From Elusimicrobia bacterium RIFOXYA2_FULL_47_53 (GTDB lineage Bacteria > Elusimicrobiota > Endomicrobiia > Endomicrobiales > XYA2-FULL-47-53), in contig MGVE01000006.1 in NCBI GenBank assembly GCA_001800315.1, positions 234,021 to 298,020 of the forward strand: a stretch of 64,000 bases of DNA. The letters run 5' to 3'. How positions within the stretch are numbered: position 1 is the stretch's first letter; each line of letters opens with the position of its first letter. Shown here in pieces: positions 26,229 through 34,073 of the stretch. A model generated the notes under the pieces. The model did no database searches, was not told where the DNA came from, and saw only the letters and a program-made list of their open reading frames with translations. The position numbers were made by a program, and so were the translations under genes.

Positions 26229-26250
26229 GATTATTTTTTTAAAACATTAT

Positions 26251-26289
26251 TCTGAAAAAAGAAAAACCCGGTTTTTATCAAACCGGGTT
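26251..26289 (-). terminator. Intrinsic terminator or attenuator hairpin before the giant gene
   Basis: A perfect 10-bp stem (26265-26274 with 26280-26289, loop of 5) is followed on the minus strand by a T-rich run. It overlaps the stop codon of the upstream small gene and ends about 20 bases before the giant ATG. It may end the small transcript or act as an attenuator for the giant gene. Confidence 0.8.
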
Positions 26290-26771
26290 CATCTGCGGCT
26301 AAACGAAAAAAAAGCGTACGCGTCCGCGGGCAGATTACCCCTGCGGAGCATAACAAAATAGATTAGCAAAAACACAAATGCAAAACCGGGCGGGGCGTGA
26401 GCGCGCGGCGTGCCCGGCGCGAAACCTCGTAAAGCCGTAAAGGCGCCGGCATTTTCGCCGGAAGTCTCTTGCTGAATCAGTTTGAAATAGCTGGAAGACG
26501 GCGCGGCCAGAGAATATTTAGAGGCTTTGCCGAAATCGTTGGAGTTTGAGGCTTTGCCCGGCTGCCTGAACTCCGGGAAAAGAGGAGCCCCGGATTTTAT
26601 TAAGCCTTCAACCATCCTGCCAGGAAGGTCGGCTAAAGCCGAGAGCCTGTGAAGCCCGGACTCTATCTGAGGCTGGGCCGGCACACTAAAAACAGGGCGC
26701 GCCGCAAAAAACCCCGCAAGGCTGTTTAGCAGTATAAATATAGGTATTGATAACAGGAAAAACTTTCTCAA
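26289..26771 (-). CDS. Small secreted/membrane protein upstream of the giant gene
   Basis: 160 codons from a TTG start with AGGG about nine bases upstream. No ATG or GTG is available before the preceding in-frame stop. The product has an N-terminal signal or anchor (FFLLSIPIFILLNSLAGFF), a low-complexity Pro/Ser/Ala-rich middle, and a hydrophobic C-terminal segment (FAFVFLLIYFVML) with a basic tail. I recognise no family. It is the only gene between the giant ORF and the rpmH promoter and points the same way as the giant gene, 60 bp ahead of it. It may be a partner or simply a leader cistron. A hydrophobic segment plus basic tail recalls sorting signals, but no known motif is clear. Confidence 0.5.
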   Translation of the reverse strand: MRKFFLLSIPIFILLNSLAGFFAARPVFSVPAQPQIESGLHRLSALADLPGRMVEGLIKSGAPLFPEFRQPGKASNSNDFGKASKYSLAAPSSSYFKLIQQETSGENAGAFTALRGFAPGTPRAHAPPGFAFVFLLIYFVMLRRGNLPADAYAFFSFSRR

Positions 26772-26899
26772 GCGCGTAACCCTGTTTAAAATTTTAACTA
26801 CCGCTATATTTTTGCTTTATTTTCTTATTATTTCAAGTGTTTTTTAATATATTTTTCGGCCTTCAGGCAGGAAGGCCCGCCTGCTGCCTGCCGTTTTGA

Positions 26900-26928
26900 T
26901 TGACAGTTCGCGGCATTTTAGGTATAAT
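26900..26928 (+). promoter_or_regulatory. Consensus sigma-70 promoter for rpmH operon
   Basis: TTGACA at 26900-26905 and TATAAT at 26923-26928 are separated by exactly 17 bp. The rpmH start lies 41 bases after the -10 box. Both boxes are perfect. Confidence 0.92.
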
Positions 26929-26969
26929 CGGTGTGCGGTAAAAATATTTATCAACAAGCGAGGAAAATT

Positions 26970-27107
26970 ATGACAAAACGCACTTATCAGCCAAACAGAA
27001 GGCGCAGAAAAAAGAAAATCGGATTCCTGGCCCGCATGTCCACAAAGGGCGGCAGAAATGTTTTGAGCCGTCGGCGCAAAAAGGGCCGCAAAACCCTTAG
27101 CGCATAA
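26970..27107 (+). CDS. rpmH: Ribosomal protein bL34
   Basis: Encodes 45 residues, [16 protein letters not shown] and then a Lys/Arg-rich tail including [15 protein letters not shown], the expected length and sequence of bL34, a small protein of the large ribosomal subunit. The start has a GAGG-type ribosome binding site eight bases upstream. It is the first gene of the classical rpmH-rnpA-yidD-yidC-jag-mnmE block and follows a consensus promoter. It is adjacent to rnpA with a 23-bp gap. No oddities. Confidence 0.97.
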   Translation: MTKRTYQPNRRRRKKKIGFLARMSTKGGRNVLSRRRKKGRKTLSA

Positions 27108-27130
27108 TAACCCTTGCGGGAAATGTTTCC

Positions 27131-27505
27131 ATGCCTGCCGAAAAAAAATTAAGATATACTTTTTCTTTCCTTGAAAAAATACACTCACAGAAAGATTTTG
27201 AGCAGGCGTTAAAAAAAGGCCGGAGGCTGGCGCATCCGGCGATTTTAATTTATGCCTATGGCAATCCCGCCAACCGCCAGGCCAGGCGGCTGGCTCTTAT
27301 AACAAGCCGCAAGGTCGGCATAGCCGCTGACAGAAACCGGGTTAAGCGCCGTTTAAGGGAAATATTCCGGTTAAACAAACATTTTATCAAGCCTGGAACC
27401 GACCTTCTCTTTGTGCCCAAATCGGGAGCGGTCGGCATGAGTTATAAAGAGCTTGAGGCCGTGGTTTTATCACTGATTACAAAAGCCGGCGCGATGACGG
27501 AATAA
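27131..27505 (+). CDS. rnpA: Ribonuclease P protein component
   Basis: 124 residues. It binds the RNase P RNA and helps 5' maturation of tRNA precursors in the cytoplasm. The family signature is clear: the RNR motif in GIAADRNRVKRRLREIFR (residues 64-81), preceded by the beta-sheet core ALITSRKVG and followed by GTDLLFVPKSGA. The length is normal. It lies directly downstream of rpmH, as in most bacteria, and reads on towards yidD. Confidence 0.96.
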   Translation: MPAEKKLRYTFSFLEKIHSQKDFEQALKKGRRLAHPAILIYAYGNPANRQARRLALITSRKVGIAADRNRVKRRLREIFRLNKHFIKPGTDLLFVPKSGAVGMSYKELEAVVLSLITKAGAMTE

Positions 27506-27521
27506 ATCGGCCGCTCGGTTA

Positions 27522-27550
27522 TTGGATCGGCGTTGTTCGCGGGCTATAAT
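27522..27550 (+). promoter_or_regulatory. Promoter just before yidD, likely leaderless
   Basis: TTGGAT (27522-27527), 17-bp spacer and TATAAT (27545-27550). The yidD ATG is at 27559, eight bases after the -10, so a transcript from here would begin at or next to the start codon. Confidence 0.7.
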
Positions 27551-27558
27551 CTAAATAT

Positions 27559-27786
27559 ATGAAGCATCTCATTATTTTTCTGATTCGCGTATACCAGCAG
27601 TTCTCACGATATTCCCTGCCCAGATGCAGATTTCATCCCACTTGCTCCCAATACACGGCTGAGGCGGTGCAGGCTCACGGGACATTCGCGGGCCTGTGGC
27701 TCGGAATTAAAAGGGTGGCCAGGTGCCATCCGTTTAACCCCGGCGGCGTTGACCCTGTCCCAGGCAGAAAATCCGGCGTCAAATAG
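27559..27786 (+). CDS. yidD: Membrane protein insertion efficiency factor YidD
   Basis: 75 residues. YidD is a small, membrane-associated basic protein that assists YidC-dependent insertion. The family hallmarks are present: amphipathic start [29 protein letters not shown] with its conserved cysteines, [15 protein letters not shown] and D-P-V-P. It is transcribed in line with rnpA and yidC. A strong promoter sits eight bases before the ATG and no Shine-Dalgarno is visible, so at least part of its mRNA is probably leaderless. Confidence 0.96.
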   Translation: MKHLIIFLIRVYQQFSRYSLPRCRFHPTCSQYTAEAVQAHGTFAGLWLGIKRVARCHPFNPGGVDPVPGRKSGVK

Positions 27787-27850
27787 CCGGGCCGGCGGCG
27801 GATTTTAATAGATAAAAAATCTTCAAAAATAATTATAAACGGAGCAGTAT

Positions 27851-29383
27851 ATGGACAAGAACACAATTTACGCGGTAGTGCTTTCAATGGGGTTTTTAGT
27901 GGCATGGTGGTTTTTCTTCCAGCCGAAACCTCAACAGATTGTAACCCGGACACCGGGAACCGAGGCCGTCGCGCCGGCAGTAAGGACTCCGGAGCTCAAG
28001 CACCCCGGGCCGTTAACCTCAAAAAGCAAAGACATTCAGGAAAAAGAAATAATCGTTGAAACAAACAGCTATAAGGCTGTTTTCACTACCCGCGGAGCCG
28101 CGGTTAAACACTGGTTTGTTAAAGAACATAACGGTTCGGTGGTGGACCTTGTTATGGCCGACTCAACCCCGCTGGCCACATTCCCGGGTTTAAATTACAC
28201 GACCGCCGGCGCTAAAGACGGGAAAATAGTTTTTACGGCCCAGCCGGACCGCGGGCTTAAGGTTATTAAAACTTATGAGTTGTCCGACAATTACCTCCAT
28301 AATCTTACCATTAAAACTATCGCTTCTTCGCGGGAGATGCCCGCTACCGAGCTTATATGGGACGGCGGTATCAGCACCGACGACCGGGAGAAACAGGAGA
28401 ACCCGAAACTCATAAGGGTCCTCGGTTTTACCAGCGCCAAGCCCAACGAAATAGAAGTATTAAAAAAAGCCGGCGATTTTGCCGCGGCTTCCTATAAATG
28501 GTTCGCGGTGGACAACCGCTATTTTCTATCGGCTTTTATTATGGACAAAGACGGCGGCTTTGAATCGGCCAATGTCACCAGAGAAAAGGGCAAACAGCCT
28601 GTTCTCACCCTTAACGGCAGAAAAACTCCCGCCGGGACAGAACAGACCTGCTCGCTTTCGTTTTATCTCGGCCCAAAAGGGCACGCCCACTTAAAATCCA
28701 TCGGGCTTGAACTGGAAGAAGCCGTTGATTTTGGCTGGTTTGGCTTCCTTGGAAAACTCGTTCTTAAAGCCCTGACATTTTTATACGGCATAACGCAAAA
28801 TTACGGCTGGGCCATAGTTATTCTGACTATCGGCCTTCAGCTGATCGTGCTGCCGCTTTCGCTTAAGAGCTTCCAGGCCTCTATAGCGATGAAAAAACTT
28901 CAGCCGCACATTAAAGAGCTGCAGGTGAAATTCAAAGGCGAACCCCAGCGCCTGAACGCCGAAATGATGAATCTCTATAAGACAAAAAAAGTTAATCCTC
29001 TCGGAGGATGCCTGCCTATGCTTTTGCAGCTTCCGATATTCTGGGCGCTTTTCACGACTCTGCGCAACGCCTACGAACTGCGCGGCGCCAGCTGGCTGCT
29101 CTGGGTTAAAGACCTTTCCGCGCCCGACACTTTAATAAGGATCGCGGGCCTGCCTATAAACATTCTGCCGCTTGTAATGGGAGCCGGCATGTTTTTACAG
29201 CAGAAGATGATGGGCGTTTCAACGGATCCGGCCCAGGAAAAAATGATGTATCTTATGCCGATTATTTTCACCTTCATATTCTGGAATTTCCCGTCCGGCC
29301 TTGTGCTCTACTGGCTGATAAACAATATATTGTCCTTAAGCGAGCAGTACTACCTGATGAAGAAAGATGCGGCAACGGCCTGA
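27851..29383 (+). CDS. yidC: Membrane protein insertase YidC
   Basis: 510 residues. It inserts and folds inner-membrane proteins with or without SecYEG. It is the Gram-negative long type: one N-terminal transmembrane helix (residues about 5-23), a large periplasmic beta domain (about 55-300), then the conserved five-helix core beginning near FLYGITQNYGWAIVIL. Core signatures include LQPHIKELQVKF, NPLGGCLPMLLQLPIF and FPSGLVLYWLINN. The periplasmic domain implies a diderm cell. Start ATG has GGAG about eight bases upstream. Followed by jag, with which it is commonly paired. Confidence 0.97.
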   Translation: MDKNTIYAVVLSMGFLVAWWFFFQPKPQQIVTRTPGTEAVAPAVRTPELKHPGPLTSKSKDIQEKEIIVETNSYKAVFTTRGAAVKHWFVKEHNGSVVDLVMADSTPLATFPGLNYTTAGAKDGKIVFTAQPDRGLKVIKTYELSDNYLHNLTIKTIASSREMPATELIWDGGISTDDREKQENPKLIRVLGFTSAKPNEIEVLKKAGDFAAASYKWFAVDNRYFLSAFIMDKDGGFESANVTREKGKQPVLTLNGRKTPAGTEQTCSLSFYLGPKGHAHLKSIGLELEEAVDFGWFGFLGKLVLKALTFLYGITQNYGWAIVILTIGLQLIVLPLSLKSFQASIAMKKLQPHIKELQVKFKGEPQRLNAEMMNLYKTKKVNPLGGCLPMLLQLPIFWALFTTLRNAYELRGASWLLWVKDLSAPDTLIRIAGLPINILPLVMGAGMFLQQKMMGVSTDPAQEKMMYLMPIIFTFIFWNFPSGLVLYWLINNILSLSEQYYLMKKDAATA

Positions 29384-29439
29384 AAGATTAACATTACTGT
29401 GCCCGCGGCTGAAAAGCCGTTTCGGGCGGGAGGAATAAG

Positions 29440-30081
29440 ATGTCAGAAATTGAAATTGAAGCAAAAACCGTAGAGGAAGCTATTCAGGAAGGCTTAAAGC
29501 AGCTGGATTGTTCCCGCGATAAAGTTGAAATAAAGATACTCAACGAAGGCGCGAGCGGCCTGTTCGGGCTTATGGGCAACAAACCCGCAAAAGTGCGCAT
29601 GGCGACCAAAGACGGCTCGGCCTCCGATTTGGGTCTTGCGCAGGAAAGCGTAAAAAAGATATTAAATGACCTGCTGAAAATGATGTCAATAAATTATACC
29701 GCGATTACGGTTTCGCTGATGGGCGGCAGGGTGCTTGCCGATATAAAGTCCCCTGACAGCAGTATAATAATCGGTAAAAACGGCCAGGCGCTGGAAGCGC
29801 TTGAAAGCATAGTAAACCTTATACTCAACCGCGACGAGAAAACGCGGGTCAAGGTTTCCATTGACTCCGAGGGATACCGGCTCCGCCAGGAAGAGCGCCT
29901 CCAGGAACTCGCGCGCCAGGCCGCAGACCAGGTCAAAAAAAGCGGCAAAACTTTCAATTTTGATCCCATGCCCGCGAGAGACAGGCGGATAATTCACCTC
30001 GCTCTTAAATCCGACTCCGCTCTTGAGACACTTTCGGAAGGCGAGGGGATGTTCCGCAAGGTAGTTGTAAAACTTAAATAG
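29440..30081 (+). CDS. jag: Jag/KhpB RNA-binding protein
   Basis: 213 residues with the three Jag parts in order. The Jag_N domain (residues 3-50) carries KTVEEAIQEGLKQL and GASGLFGLMG. The KH domain (about 75-145) carries the GxxG loop SSIIIGKNGQALEAL. The R3H domain (about 150-213) carries ARDRRIIHLAL and ends in VVVKLK. Jag/KhpB binds RNA and affects cell elongation and division in other bacteria. A strong GGGAGGAATA site precedes the ATG. A GC-rich hairpin lies in the 56-bp gap after yidC. Position between yidC and mnmE is conserved. Confidence 0.95.
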   Translation: MSEIEIEAKTVEEAIQEGLKQLDCSRDKVEIKILNEGASGLFGLMGNKPAKVRMATKDGSASDLGLAQESVKKILNDLLKMMSINYTAITVSLMGGRVLADIKSPDSSIIIGKNGQALEALESIVNLILNRDEKTRVKVSIDSEGYRLRQEERLQELARQAADQVKKSGKTFNFDPMPARDRRIIHLALKSDSALETLSEGEGMFRKVVVKLK

Positions 30082-30130
30082 CTCTTAAGCTTGTTTTTGT
30101 ATTTTTCTCACGGCTTATGAGCTTAAGAGC
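30081..30130. promoter_or_regulatory. Ten-bp inverted repeat between jag and mnmE
   Basis: GCTCTTAAGC at 30081-30090 and its perfect complement GCTTAAGAGC at 30121-30130 are separated by a T-rich 30-base loop. It starts at the jag stop. It could be a weak terminator, a processing site or an operator. Confidence 0.5.
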
Positions 30131-30145
30131 CAAAGAGCTGACACT

Positions 30146-31546
30146 ATGTATTCACCGCTTGACACTATCGCCGCTATTTCCACTCCCAGAGGGCACGGCG
30201 GCATAGGAATTATCAGGCTTAGCGGCCCGCTTGCCCTTGAAATCTCGTCTAAAATATTCTTCCCGTCAAGCAAATCCTCCTTAGAAAATATTAAGCCGAA
30301 TGTTCTGGTTCACGGCTGGGCCCGCGACGAAAAAAACCGCCCGGTAGACGAGGTTATGCGCGTTTTTATGCGCGCGCCGCACTCTTACACCGCCGAGGAT
30401 ATAGTGGAGCTTTCGGCTCACGGCGGAGCCGCGGTGCTGGATAAACTGCTCGGCCTTTGCCTGAAATACGGCGCCAGGCTCGCGGCCCCAGGAGAGTTTA
30501 CCTTAAGAGCCTTTGTGAACGGACGCATGGATCTTTCCCGCGCCGAGGCCGTAGCTGATATTATCACCGGCAAAACCGAGCTTGCCGCGCGTGCCGCGGC
30601 CGTTCAGCTTACCGGCGCCTTTTACGAAAAATTAAATACTTTCAAAAATTTCCTTCTGGAGTTTCTTTCGCGGCTTGAAGCTTCCATTGACCACCCCGAC
30701 GAGGATATCCGCTTCTGGGAAGCGTCTTCGGTAAAAGAAAATCTTTTGGCGATTATCGGCGCTATGGAAGGGCTGCTTGCGGGAGCTCAAAAGGGCAGGC
30801 TGCTGCGGGAAGGCATGAGAATAGCGGTAATTGGAAGGCCCAACTCGGGAAAATCCTCAGTTTTAAACGCGCTTCTTCAGCGAGAACGCGCGATAGTTTC
30901 GGATATTCCCGGCACGACTCGCGACACCATAGAGGAGTCCGTTGATATCTGCGGCATTCCGGCGATTATTGTTGATACGGCCGGTCTGCGCAGCCATACT
31001 CTTGACCCGATAGAGAAAATCGGCCACGCCAGAACCGTTGAGAACATTAAAAACGCCGATATGATATTCTGGATCTTTGACGCTGCCGACAGTATTGGGG
31101 AATCGGAACGGCATATAGCCGGCATTTTAAATGAAATGAACGCGGCACGCAAAACCGTGCCCGTATTAAATAAGATTGACCTTGCGCCCAGGCTTGAAGA
31201 GGGCGCTATAAACGGCCTGGTTGAAGGCCTGCGCGGGCCTGTAAGGATCTCGGCCCTTAAAGCCGTTTCTCTGGAAAGCCTGGAGCAGGCCGTCGCGGAT
31301 TTTTCGGGCATAAACACGCTTTCTTTAGACGAACCCGTGCTGACAAACAGCAGGCACTCTGACATATTAAAACGCGCTAAAAACAGCTGCGAAGAGGCTT
31401 TACAATCGGTTAGCGGGGGCGAAAGCGACGAGTTCACCGCGTTCCATGTCCGCGAGGCCTTAAATATAATCGGCGAACTGACGGGCGAAACCTCCACCGA
31501 AGATATTCTGGAGAATATATTCTCAAAGTTTTGCATAGGAAAATAG
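30146..31546 (+). CDS. mnmE: tRNA uridine-5-carboxymethylaminomethyl GTPase MnmE
   Basis: 466 residues. With MnmG it modifies the wobble uridine of certain tRNAs. The N-terminal tetrahydrofolate-binding domain begins DTIAAISTPRGHGGIGIIRLSG. The G domain (about 220-380) has GRPNSGKSS (P loop), DIPGTTRDT (switch I), DTAGLR (switch II) and NKID. The C-terminal CIGK holds the catalytic cysteine. Length is normal. mnmG is not in this window. It ends 16 bases before rsmA, so the two are probably cotranscribed. Confidence 0.97.
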   Translation: MYSPLDTIAAISTPRGHGGIGIIRLSGPLALEISSKIFFPSSKSSLENIKPNVLVHGWARDEKNRPVDEVMRVFMRAPHSYTAEDIVELSAHGGAAVLDKLLGLCLKYGARLAAPGEFTLRAFVNGRMDLSRAEAVADIITGKTELAARAAAVQLTGAFYEKLNTFKNFLLEFLSRLEASIDHPDEDIRFWEASSVKENLLAIIGAMEGLLAGAQKGRLLREGMRIAVIGRPNSGKSSVLNALLQRERAIVSDIPGTTRDTIEESVDICGIPAIIVDTAGLRSHTLDPIEKIGHARTVENIKNADMIFWIFDAADSIGESERHIAGILNEMNAARKTVPVLNKIDLAPRLEEGAINGLVEGLRGPVRISALKAVSLESLEQAVADFSGINTLSLDEPVLTNSRHSDILKRAKNSCEEALQSVSGGESDEFTAFHVREALNIIGELTGETSTEDILENIFSKFCIGK

Positions 31547-31562
31547 CCAAACGGAATAATTT

Positions 31563-32363
31563 ATGAGACAACCTCACGGACAAAATTTTCTTACCGACAG
31601 GTTTATGGCTGCCAGAATCGTTGAGGCGGCTGATATCGGCCCCGGAGACACCGTGCTTGAGATTGGGCCGGGCCGAGGCATTCTCACGGAAGAACTGGTT
31701 AAAGTTTCATCAAACCTGACCTGTATTGAAATTGACTCTGAACTTGCCTTAAAACTTCGCGCTAAATTTCAAAATCTTTCTAATGTAAAAATCATTAACC
31801 AGGATTTTCTTAAATTTGACTTTGCTTCTCTTGAGGGCTCTTCGGGAAAAAAGATTAAGATTGTAGCCAATCTGCCCTATAATGTGGCTACCGCTATTGT
31901 TGAAAAGGTCATTCCCTGTAATAACTGGGAAAGCGCGGTATTAATGGTTCAAAAAGAGGCCGCGCTGAGGGTTTTAGCGGCACCGGGCGCCGGCGAATAC
32001 GGTTATTTTTCCGTCTTCTGCTCCTATTACTGCGAAAGCCGAAAGCTTTTTAATGTTGATCCGGGGGCCTTTTATCCAAAGCCTAAAGTTGATTCAACTG
32101 TAATAAAATTAACTAATATTTTCCCTCCCGCGGCCCCTCCCGGGCTTTTTGAACTGGTTAAATCAGCGTTTTCCCAGCGCAGAAAGACGATTTTAAACTC
32201 TATTTCTTCATCCCTTTCCTGTCCAAAACAGGAAGTTGCCCTCATTTTGGAGCGCTCCGCTATCAACCCTTCCTTAAGGCCTGAGCGGTTAAATTTGTCA
32301 GAATATAAAAGCTTGACATTACTCTTAGGAAAGTATATAATTCCTAAAGGTAAAACCGCTTAA
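31563..32363 (+). CDS. rsmA: 16S rRNA dimethyladenosine transferase
   Basis: 266 residues. KsgA/RsmA dimethylates two adjacent adenines near the 3' end of 16S rRNA during small-subunit maturation. Motifs: N-terminal QNFLTD, SAM-binding LEIGPGRGILTEEL, and the catalytic VANLPYNVATAIV (NLPY). The C-terminal helical domain carries AFSQRRKTILNS. The start is 16 bases after mnmE. The 3' end of the gene contains a perfect promoter reading into dnaA. Confidence 0.96.
   Translation: MRQPHGQNFLTDRFMAARIVEAADIGPGDTVLEIGPGRGILTEELVKVSSNLTCIEIDSELALKLRAKFQNLSNVKIINQDFLKFDFASLEGSSGKKIKIVANLPYNVATAIVEKVIPCNNWESAVLMVQKEAALRVLAAPGAGEYGYFSVFCSYYCESRKLFNVDPGAFYPKPKVDSTVIKLTNIFPPAAPPGLFELVKSAFSQRRKTILNSISSSLSCPKQEVALILERSAINPSLRPERLNLSEYKSLTLLLGKYIIPKGKTA
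32313..32341 (+). promoter_or_regulatory. Consensus promoter for dnaA inside rsmA
   Basis: TTGACA (32313-32318), 17-bp spacer and TATAAT (32336-32341) lie in the last codons of rsmA. The paired DnaA boxes about 80 bases downstream fall in the 5' leader, fitting dnaA autoregulation. Confidence 0.9.
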
Positions 32364-32421
32364 AAATAACAAAATATGGTAAAAGAAACCATATATTCGG
32401 TAAAAAAGTAATGCACAATAC

Positions 32422-32441
32422 TTATCCACAGTTGTGGATAA
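32422..32441. promoter_or_regulatory. Inverted pair of consensus DnaA boxes
   Basis: TTATCCACA at 32422-32430 and its complement TGTGGATAA at 32433-32441 form a near-perfect palindrome in the dnaA leader. A third consensus box (TGTGGATAA, 32492-32500) lies inside the dnaA coding start. These are expected DnaA binding sites for autoregulation and origin function. Confidence 0.9.
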
Positions 32442-32459
32442 ACCTGGGGAAACTATTCA

Positions 32460-33824
32460 ATGCTTAGTCATGAAGATGTCTGGAAACAAGTTGTGGATAA
32501 CCTGCGCCAGCAGGTGGTAGCCGAGACTTTCACGCTTTGGATCCAGCCTCTAAAACCGATATCTCTTGCCGATGAAAAACTTGTTTTGCAGGTCCCCAAT
32601 AAATATTTTTCGGACTGGATAAAAAATCATCAGCAGGAAAATATAGAAAAAATACTGAAAGATGTCGTCGGACAAAATATAAAAATTGAATATCAGGAAG
32701 CGCAGGACCTCACCTCCATATTAAAAAAAGTGGAAGATATTCAAAGCCCCGACGACGCTCCGATTTCCGTGAAAGCTCCGGGCGACGACCATTTAAACTC
32801 AAAGTATACTTTTGACCGTTTTGTCGTGGGAGCCTCCAACCGTTTCGCTCATGCCTCCTGCGAGGCGGTCGCAAAAGACCCGGGCCGGCAGTTTAATCCG
32901 CTTTTTATATACGGAGGGGTGGGCCTCGGGAAAACTCATTTGCTCCATGCTATCGGCAACCATATCAAGAAAAATAACCCCTCTCTCCGGGTTCTCTATG
33001 TTTCCAGCGGCCAGTTTATAAACGAGTTCATTGATTCCCTCAGATTTGAGAAACCCGCTTCTTTTCGCAATAAATACAGAAACTTGGACTGCCTTCTCAT
33101 TGACGATATCCAGTTTTTGATCGGCAAGCAGAGCTCGCAGGAAGAGTTTTTCTTTACCTTTAACACCCTTTACGATTCAAAGAAGCAGGTGGTTATAACT
33201 TCCGACAGGCCCCCCAAGGAACTGCCTACTTTAGAGCCGAGGCTTATTTCACGGTTTGAGTGGGGCGTAATTGCCGACATTCAGCCGCCGGATTTGGAAA
33301 CCAGAATAGCCATCCTGCGCAAGAAAGCCGAGGAAGAGCGCCTTTACATACCTGATGATGTTGTCTTATATATAGCCACCCAGATAAAGTCCAATATCCG
33401 CGAGCTGGAAGGTTCTCTTTTAAGGATAACAGCTTTTTCGGCTTTCACCGGCACGCCCCTGACGGTTGATTCCGTCCAGAAAATATTAAAAGATGTGGTC
33501 CGGCCCCCCGAGGACACGGCACCGATTACTATAGACCGAATTCAGAAAGTTGTCGCCAAACACTTTAATCTTGAAGTAAAAGATATGAAATCAAAACGGC
33601 GCACCGATGCCGTGGCTTTCCCGCGCCAGATAGCCATGTATCTGGCCAGGACGCTCACAGACGAATTTTCAACCACTGAGATAGGCGAAGCTTTTGGCGG
33701 CAAGGACCATACGACGGTTATGCATGCCTGCAATAAAATTAAGGCCAAGATGTCTTCGGACCCGTATTTTGTGGCAAAAGTGAACCAGATCAGCCAGGAA
33801 ATACGCGCGGGCAAGGAAGAATAA
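32460..33824 (+). CDS. dnaA: Chromosomal replication initiator DnaA
   Basis: 454 residues. It opens the replication origin in an ATP-dependent way. Domain I (residues 1-80, helical) begins SHEDVWKQVVDNL. The AAA+ domain III has YGGVGLGKTHLLHAIGNH (Walker A) and CLLIDDIQFL (Walker B), with ISRFEWG as sensor region. Domain IV has the DNA-binding signature GGKDHTTVMHAC. Length is normal. The promoter lies inside rsmA and DnaA boxes are in the leader. It is followed by a 249-bp gap with origin features and then dnaN. Confidence 0.98.
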   Translation: MLSHEDVWKQVVDNLRQQVVAETFTLWIQPLKPISLADEKLVLQVPNKYFSDWIKNHQQENIEKILKDVVGQNIKIEYQEAQDLTSILKKVEDIQSPDDAPISVKAPGDDHLNSKYTFDRFVVGASNRFAHASCEAVAKDPGRQFNPLFIYGGVGLGKTHLLHAIGNHIKKNNPSLRVLYVSSGQFINEFIDSLRFEKPASFRNKYRNLDCLLIDDIQFLIGKQSSQEEFFFTFNTLYDSKKQVVITSDRPPKELPTLEPRLISRFEWGVIADIQPPDLETRIAILRKKAEEERLYIPDDVVLYIATQIKSNIRELEGSLLRITAFSAFTGTPLTVDSVQKILKDVVRPPEDTAPITIDRIQKVVAKHFNLEVKDMKSKRRTDAVAFPRQIAMYLARTLTDEFSTTEIGEAFGGKDHTTVMHACNKIKAKMSSDPYFVAKVNQISQEIRAGKEE

Positions 33825-33837
33825 TTCTTCGCGCGCG

Positions 33838-34073
33838 GATGAAAATATTTTTTTGTATGAAAGCCTGATAACTTTGAGATGTTGTTGAAAACCGCTTTTT
33901 CTGTTGATAGTGTTGATAACTTCATAATGTTTTCCACTTGAATCTCTACTTTAACTATCGCTCTATTCGGCTGTCTTTGCGGGCTACTTTATTTGTTTTG
34001 AAAAGTTTTACAGGTTATCAGGCCGCCTACTACTACCACTACTAGTTTTCTATTCTATATATGGAGGCATTAG
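33838..34073. other. Candidate oriC unwinding region between dnaA and dnaN
   Basis: The gap holds a DnaA-box variant (TGTTGATAA, 33911-33919) and a pair of inverted TTATCAGGC sites (complement at 33863-33871, direct at 34015-34023). The last is followed by a GC-rich GGCCGCC, then the triplet series CCTACTACTACCACTACTAG (34026-34045) and an AT-rich run to 34061. Box, GC cluster, trinucleotide repeats and AT stretch is the arrangement of the bacterial origin unwinding system (DnaA-trios). This follows the Bacillus subtilis pattern; activity is inferred. Confidence 0.75.

Noticed and set aside
1..26228. Giant ORF as several separate genes with sequencing errors
   Set aside because: Every sampled domain motif is in the same codon phase with no stops needed to be bridged, so fusion is real in this sequence.
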